A stretch of 64,000 bases of DNA, from the NCBI RefSeq assembly GCF_001613545.1, contig NZ_BDCO01000002.1, forward strand, positions 2,728,001-2,792,000, written 5' to 3'. Each line of letters opens with the position of its first letter. Position 1 is the first letter of the stretch. The translations under genes were made by a program, and so were the position numbers. The notes beneath the pieces are model-generated. The model was not told the origin of the DNA and did not search any database. It saw only the letters and a list, made by a program, of their open reading frames with translations. Below, piece by piece: positions 59,482 to 64,000 of this stretch. The DNA is from Terrimicrobium sacchariphilum (GTDB lineage Bacteria; Verrucomicrobiota; Verrucomicrobiia; Chthoniobacterales; Terrimicrobiaceae).

Positions 59482-60876
59482 ATGAACACCCTCCAGAGCC
59501 CCAACCTGGCAAAACCGTCGTTCCTCAACCCCGCCGCCCGAACCTTCCGCCGCCGATGCGCGGCGCTGCTCTGCGCGTCGTTCGCCGCCGCACCCGCCCT
59601 CCATGCGCAGTATGTCTGGAGCGGAGGCAGCACCACCTGGGACAGCACGGGCAGTCCGGGCTGGAATGGCTCTGCGCCGAACAGCGCGGGAGCGGGCGTG
59701 ACCAAGACCGACTCGACCAGCGCCACGATCACCCAGAACAACAGCGCGGGAGTAACGATCGGGAGCTTCACTCTATCCGGCGGGGCCGGGACATTCGGCG
59801 TGACGCCGAGCAATGCCCTGACCTTTAACCAGGACGGAAACGGCGCGGGAGCCGCCGCGATCACAAACGCAGGCACGAATACGAACTCGCGGGTGAACTT
59901 CGGGTCCGGCACCCTCACGCTGGCCGACGACATCGTCATCAGCAACACCGGCAGCTCGACGAATGCAAGCGGGTCCATCGCCATTTCCTCCACCATCGGG
60001 GGCACGGGCAATGTCACCTTCAGCAACGTGAGCAACAACGCCGCCGCCGGTCATATCACCCTCTCCGGGCCGAATACCTTCACCGGGACGGTGACCGTGC
60101 AGAAGGGCGCGGTGACATTTTCCAACGCCACCTCGCTGGGCAACTCGGCCAATGCCGTACACCTGGGCAGCGCCGGAAACTCAGCCACGCTCGTCTCAAG
60201 CTCCAACTCGGTAACGCACGCGTACAATATCACCGTGGCCTCCACGCTGGGAACGAACGTGCTCGGGTCGATCAACACATCCACGTTCGACACGACGTTC
60301 TCCGGAACGCTGGCCCTGAACGGCAATGTCAGCCTGACGAGCAGCAAGACCAGCAATGCCGCCGTGCTCTACACCGGGGCCATCTCGGGCGGAGGAAACG
60401 TCACCCTCATCGGCAACGGCAAGACGCAGTTCGGCGACGGCACAGCCAGCGTGACCAATACCTATACGGGCAACACGACGCTGAGCGACAGCAGTTCGCT
60501 CCTGCTGGCGGACAATGCCAAAATGACCTTCGTCATCGGAGCCAGCGGAGTGAACAACAAGATCACCGGCACGGCGAATCAAACGCTCACTCTGAATGGA
60601 GACTTCATCTTTGACCTCTCCGGCGCGGCCGCCAATGGCAGCTGGACGATCGTCGATATCGGCACGCTCAATGAGAGCTTCGGCTCTTCATTCTCAATCG
60701 TGGGATTCACCGAGGCGGCCAATGTCTGGACGTATGTGTCGGGCACGAAGACCTATACCTTCTCGGAGGCCACAGGAGTCCTCTCGGCGGTACCCGAGCC
60801 GTCCACGATCATTCTGTGGGGACTGGGCGCCGCATTTGTGCTCTTCGGAATGCGCCGTCGCGCACGCCATGCCTGA
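59482..60876 (+). CDS. PEP-CTERM anchored autotransporter-repeat surface protein
   Basis: 464 residues. A long, basic signal region (RRRCAALLCASFAAAPALHA), then glycine/serine/threonine/asparagine-rich beta repeats of the autotransporter-associated type (GTGNVTFSNV, GPNTFTGTVTVQKG, GGNVTLIGNGKTQFG). The C-terminus has the sorting signal VPEPSTIILWGLGAAFVLFG followed by RRR (VPEPS, hydrophobic helix, basic tail), the PEP-CTERM tag recognised by an exosortase. Likely a surface adhesin or exopolysaccharide-associated protein. Exosortase is not in this window. Confidence 0.92.
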   Translation: MNTLQSPNLAKPSFLNPAARTFRRRCAALLCASFAAAPALHAQYVWSGGSTTWDSTGSPGWNGSAPNSAGAGVTKTDSTSATITQNNSAGVTIGSFTLSGGAGTFGVTPSNALTFNQDGNGAGAAAITNAGTNTNSRVNFGSGTLTLADDIVISNTGSSTNASGSIAISSTIGGTGNVTFSNVSNNAAAGHITLSGPNTFTGTVTVQKGAVTFSNATSLGNSANAVHLGSAGNSATLVSSSNSVTHAYNITVASTLGTNVLGSINTSTFDTTFSGTLALNGNVSLTSSKTSNAAVLYTGAISGGGNVTLIGNGKTQFGDGTASVTNTYTGNTTLSDSSSLLLADNAKMTFVIGASGVNNKITGTANQTLTLNGDFIFDLSGAAANGSWTIVDIGTLNESFGSSFSIVGFTEAANVWTYVSGTKTYTFSEATGVLSAVPEPSTIILWGLGAAFVLFGMRRRARHA

Positions 60877-60929
60877 AGGATACCTCGCTCCGCCCCGGCG
60901 ACGGGAAGGAGCGAAACATCCGCGAGAGA

Positions 60930-62171
60930 ATGTTGAAGCTCGGCATCATCGGAGTCGGCGGTTACGGCTGGAACAACGTCCTGGGGTTCCTGAATCTCCA
61001 GGCGGAAGGGCGGGTGAAGATCGCCGCCCTCGCCGACATCTCAACGAGCGCCCTGGAGGACTGCCGCGCCCGGCCGGAGCTGAGCGAGGCGCGTTGTTTC
61101 ACGGACTATCGCGACCTGCTGGACGCGCCGGGGCTGGAGGCCGTCCTGATCAATGTCCCCATCCCCTTTCACCGGGAGGCGACCCTCGCCGCGCTCGGGC
61201 GTGGTCTGGCCATCCTGCTGGAAAAGCCCGCCGTCCCGCTCCTCTCCCAGCTCGATGAACTGATCGAGGCCGACCGCGAGGGCCGGGTGATGGTGGGCTT
61301 TCAGCATGTCTACTCGTCGCTCGTGACGGCGGCGCGGGAGAGCATCCGTCGGGGCGGGCTGGGCCGGCTGAAATCCGTCTCGGCCTGGGGGATCTGGCCC
61401 CGGCCGACCTCCTACTACCACCGCGCCGGCTGGGCCGGACAGATCGAGTGGCGAGGGCTCCCCGTGCTGGACGGACCCTGCACCAATGCCTTTGCCCACT
61501 ACATCAACCTCGCCCTCCACCTGTGCGGCTCGGACGGGCGCAGCCAGGGGTCGCCGGTCGGCGGCCGGGGCGAGGCCTATCGCGCCCGGCCGGACATCCC
61601 GAGCTACGACACGGGGTTTCTCCGCGCCCGGCTGGAGGGGGATATTGCCTGCTCCTTCGCCTTCACCCACGCGGCGGCGAGGGAGCGCGGCGTGACGATC
61701 CGGCTGGCGGGCAGCCGGGGAGAGCTGCTGTTTTCCGGGAACGGCAGGGAACTGCGCCTGCCTGATGGCGCGGTGCTCTGCGGGGACGACGGACAGATGG
61801 GCCTGCGGCGGGCCTTCGTCGCCTTTGCCCGGGGCGACCGGGAGAGAAATCTCACGCCGCTGGAGGCCTCGCGGCCTTTTCTCAGCGCCACCCATCTCAT
61901 GCTGGCGGCGTCGGGCGGCATTCACCAGATCCCGGCGGAGCACTCCTGCAATGTGGCGCGCGAGAGCGGGGAGGACGAAGAGGGCGACCTGGCGTGCGCG
62001 ATCCCGGGGATCGAGAGGGATATGGCGCGATGCGTGGAAGATTTCCTCACGCCTGGCGAGGCCGGTCTGGCCTGGGCCGCCGACGCCGGGGAAACCATGG
62101 TTTCGGAAGGGCTGGAGGCGGAAATGCTGCACGGCCTGGGAACAGGAGCGGGGCTTTCCGTCCCCGCATAG
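60930..62171 (+). CDS. Gfo/Idh/MocA family NAD(P)-dependent oxidoreductase
   Basis: 413 residues starting MLKLGIIGVGGYGWNNV (Rossmann GxGxxG). Also FHREATLAALGRGLAILLEKPAV (EKP motif with catalytic Lys), then MVGFQHVYSSLV, and a C-terminal alpha/beta substrate domain. The frame continues upstream into the PEP-CTERM gene but the family start is at 60930. These enzymes oxidise sugars, inositols or related polyols. Locally very GC-rich compared with neighbouring genes. It probably forms a carbohydrate unit with the LacI-type regulator after it. Confidence 0.88.
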   Translation: MLKLGIIGVGGYGWNNVLGFLNLQAEGRVKIAALADISTSALEDCRARPELSEARCFTDYRDLLDAPGLEAVLINVPIPFHREATLAALGRGLAILLEKPAVPLLSQLDELIEADREGRVMVGFQHVYSSLVTAARESIRRGGLGRLKSVSAWGIWPRPTSYYHRAGWAGQIEWRGLPVLDGPCTNAFAHYINLALHLCGSDGRSQGSPVGGRGEAYRARPDIPSYDTGFLRARLEGDIACSFAFTHAAARERGVTIRLAGSRGELLFSGNGRELRLPDGAVLCGDDGQMGLRRAFVAFARGDRERNLTPLEASRPFLSATHLMLAASGGIHQIPAEHSCNVARESGEDEEGDLACAIPGIERDMARCVEDFLTPGEAGLAWAADAGETMVSEGLEAEMLHGLGTGAGLSVPA

Positions 62172-62232
62172 CCTGCCGGGTCCGAGGCGCGCCCGGTCTT
62201 GGGGGATCGAGCGCGAGCGGATACCGGGGCGC

Positions 62233-62262
62233 TCCCGCCCGTTCCGTCGTGAACGGGCGGGA
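62233..62262 (+). terminator. Strong hairpin after the oxidoreductase gene
   Basis: CCCGCCCGTTC and GAACGGGCGGG pair perfectly over 11 bases around CGTCGT, extendable by one T-A pair. It lacks a clear T tract, so termination is likely but not certain. Confidence 0.55.
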
Positions 62263-62337
62263 AGGGCTGCGCCATTTGTGCTTTATCCGGGGATTTCATC
62301 CTGCGAGGTTGCTCCATCGTCCAGCCCCTCCCCGATC

Positions 62338-63459
62338 GTGAAAAGCAGCAAGAAAAAAGGCGCGCCTGATCCTCCGCCGGAGGAGCCGCGCATCGTTCCC
62401 GGCCGGGTCTCGATCCGGGACCTCGCAGCCATCGCATGCGTGAGCCGCACGACGGTCTCGCTCGCCCTGAGAGATAGCCACAGGGTCAGCGCCCAGGTAC
62501 GCCAGGAGATTCAAAAGCTGGCGGCGGAGCACAACTACCGCAGCAACCCGATGGTAACAGCGCTCATGCAGCAGGTGCGCTCAAAGCGGGCGATCAAGGA
62601 CAGCGCGACGATTGCATTTGTCACCTCGAGCCATACCCGCGAGGAGTGGAAGAACTATTCCTTCAATCGCCAGATCTGGGAGGGAGCACTGGCCGAGGCC
62701 ACGCGGCTCGGCTTCCGGCTGGAGGAGTTCTGGGCGGGGCCGGGAGCGCGGGATATCCCGGCGCTCGCAGGCATGCTGTACCATCGCGGGATTCGCGCGC
62801 TGTGCTTTGCCCCGATGGCGTGGCCACACCCTCGCTTTGAGCTGCCGTGGGAGCGATTCGTGGCGATCGCCTGCACGGCGTCGACGGGCATCGCGGAGCT
62901 GCCGGTGGTACGAAGCGATCATACCCACGGCATGCACACGCTGCTCTCCCGGCTTCGCGGCCTGGGGGCGCAGTCAATCGGCGTGGCCATCTCGCTGGAG
63001 GATGACGAGCGCATCGCCCACGCGTGGTCGGCCGGAGTCCATACCTTTTGCCTCACCTCTCCGGACACCGCAGTCCATCTGCTTCGTCTGAAGGACTACA
63101 ACGACTTCGAAGGCTTTGCCGCCTGGTTCCAGAAGACGCGCCCCCAGGTCATGGTCGGCCTACAGTCGACCGTTCCGGCCTTCCTCGACCGCCTGGGCAT
63201 GGACGGAAAGATCGCCTATGCCTCGCTGGACGTGCTGACTGAGGAACTGGACGAAATCGCGGGCATCTTCCAGGACCCGCTTTATCTCGGTCGGCGAGGC
63301 GTGGAGTATGTCAGCAAGGCAATTTATGACCAGGTCTTTGGCCTGCCCACGCACCCCGAGTCCATCGTGGTCCGTGGGCGCTTCGTCGATGGGCGCTCTC
63401 TTGCGCCTTTGCTGAAAGCCCCCGGGCGCCGCAAAACGAAAACCGCCTCGCGCCGCTAG
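62338..63459 (+). CDS. LacI-family transcriptional regulator
   Basis: 373 residues from a GTG at 62338; further upstream the frame is open but lacks regulator similarity. A Lys/Pro-rich N-terminus leads to the helix-turn-helix VSIRDLAAIACVSRTTVSLALRDS (hinge and HTH), HNYRSNPMVTALMQQVR, and a periplasmic-binding-protein-like sensor domain (residues about 90-345). Regulators of this form control sugar use. It overlaps the convergent partial gene by four bases. The oxidoreductase upstream is a candidate target. Confidence 0.9.
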   Translation: MKSSKKKGAPDPPPEEPRIVPGRVSIRDLAAIACVSRTTVSLALRDSHRVSAQVRQEIQKLAAEHNYRSNPMVTALMQQVRSKRAIKDSATIAFVTSSHTREEWKNYSFNRQIWEGALAEATRLGFRLEEFWAGPGARDIPALAGMLYHRGIRALCFAPMAWPHPRFELPWERFVAIACTASTGIAELPVVRSDHTHGMHTLLSRLRGLGAQSIGVAISLEDDERIAHAWSAGVHTFCLTSPDTAVHLLRLKDYNDFEGFAAWFQKTRPQVMVGLQSTVPAFLDRLGMDGKIAYASLDVLTEELDEIAGIFQDPLYLGRRGVEYVSKAIYDQVFGLPTHPESIVVRGRFVDGRSLAPLLKAPGRRKTKTASRR

Positions 63460-64000
63460 TTCGCCGCCGGGCTGGCGGGAGCCTTCCGGCACCAGGGATT
63501 GCGGAATCGCAGCACGGCATTGCCTTGTCCCAGGACGCGGGCGCCGAGGACGAACTTCACGCTTTTAACCTCCCGGCCCTCTCCGACGAGGTTGACCGGG
63601 GATTGCAACGTCAGCACGAGCGGGCCGCCCGCATCGATGGCGGAGATGGTATCGCGCTTCTGGGTGCCGTCGAAATCATAGGCCACGGCGAAGGTGCCGT
63701 CGGTGAAGACGAGCGTAACCTCGGCCCGAACGTCGGCGAGATTTACCGAGCCGGGATCAATCTCGACCTGCACTCCGGCCTGGAATCCCCCGGCTTTTTC
63801 GGCGACCGGGATCACCTGGGAGACGCGCATGCCGCCGAGGCCGTTCTGGGCGGTGGTCTTGAGGTCGACGACGAGTTCATTCGTTCCGTCGGGGCGGGCG
63901 TTCACGGAAAAGGCGGACGAGCAGTTTGCATTGTCCCGTCCCCCGGTGAAGAGATCGGGCAGCACGCCGGTATTGCCCTCTCCGAGTTTTCCTGCCGTGC
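63456..64000 (-). CDS. C-terminal part of an unknown protein, cut by window edge
   Basis: The frame is open to the right edge, so only about 181 C-terminal residues are seen; the GTG at 63965 is probably internal. The part shown is beta-rich with SVNARPDGTNELVVDLKTT, VEIDPGSVNLADVRAEVTLVF and VKSVKFVLGARVLGQGNAVL. This suggests a carbohydrate-associated beta-sandwich domain, but no family is recognised. It ends convergent with the LacI-type gene, overlapping it by four bases at a CTAG. Confidence 0.6.
   Translation of the reverse strand, partial: TAGKLGEGNTGVLPDLFTGGRDNANCSSAFSVNARPDGTNELVVDLKTTAQNGLGGMRVSQVIPVAEKAGGFQAGVQVEIDPGSVNLADVRAEVTLVFTDGTFAVAYDFDGTQKRDTISAIDAGGPLVLTLQSPVNLVGEGREVKSVKFVLGARVLGQGNAVLRFRNPWCRKAPASPAAN

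Noticed and set aside
61765-62337. Long N-terminal extension of the LacI-type regulator
   Set aside because: It overlaps the oxidoreductase gene and the 62233-62262 hairpin and is Arg/Gly-rich noise; the helix-turn-helix starts soon after the GTG at 62338.

Overview
The window is a 64-kb piece of a GC-rich bacterial chromosome, densely packed with genes on both strands. It is probably from the Verrucomicrobiota, near Terrimicrobium or Chthoniobacter. That is an inference from gene content: a McsA-McsB-ClpC protein-arginine phosphorylation operon outside the Firmicutes, a PEP-CTERM autotransporter-repeat protein, sialate O-acetylesterase and GH1 enzymes, a LacI-type regulator, and both cellulose and OpgGH glucan synthesis loci. 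There is no rRNA, CRISPR array, prophage or plasmid function. The only mobile DNA seen is a decayed IS3-type fragment near 59.2 kb.

Layout. 0-8.6 kb: a truncated GH1 glycosidase lipoprotein, an unknown secreted protein, then a compact biosynthetic run trpA-dapF-dapA-dapB-folK-panB (tryptophan, lysine/diaminopimelate, folate, pantothenate). The panB start region looks frameshifted. An Old Yellow Enzyme and a divergent ArsR-type regulator follow, with a perfect dyad between them. 8.6-17.3 kb: mcsA-mcsB-clpC, ilvE, a stand-alone CoaB domain, a degenerate GT5 (glycogen-synthase-like) protein and a class III aminotransferase. 17.2-26.4 kb (minus strand): Dabb protein, orphan nuoA, peptidoglycan-binding protein, MMPL exporter, ychF, and an opgG-X-opgH operon for periplasmic glucans. 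26.5-31.8 kb (plus strand): metal-dependent hydrolase, tatA, EEP-family phosphatase/nuclease, a cysteine-less thioredoxin-fold protein, sialate O-acetylesterase and a small lipoprotein. 31.8-36.1 kb (minus strand): doxX, then housekeeping prs-rplY-pth-rpsF-ssb. 36.2-37.9 kb: pabB and an SMR transporter preceded by a clear guanidine-II (mini-ykkC) riboswitch.

38.1-48.1 kb is one large minus-strand operon for bacterial cellulose. It runs two tandem ParA/BcsQ-like ATPases (one with its Walker lysine changed to arginine), a small coiled-coil membrane protein, bcsA with a PilZ domain, bcsB, bcsZ and bcsC. 48.3-55.8 kb holds a delta-60-repeat protein, tRNA-Arg(CCG), a GH130 protein paired with a GT4/six-hairpin fusion, two unknown proteins and a transglutaminase. 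55.9-64 kb holds an M20 peptidase, a nitronate-monooxygenase-like flavoprotein, the IS3 remnant, the PEP-CTERM protein, a Gfo/Idh/MocA oxidoreductase, a LacI-type regulator and a protein cut by the right edge.

The strongest leads are: the cellulose operon with its paired active/degenerate ATPases; the guanidine-II riboswitch; the opgG-X-opgH operon; the apparently inactive glycogen-synthase homologue; and the T-tract frameshift at the start of panB. All calls come from reading the sequence, and no database search was run.
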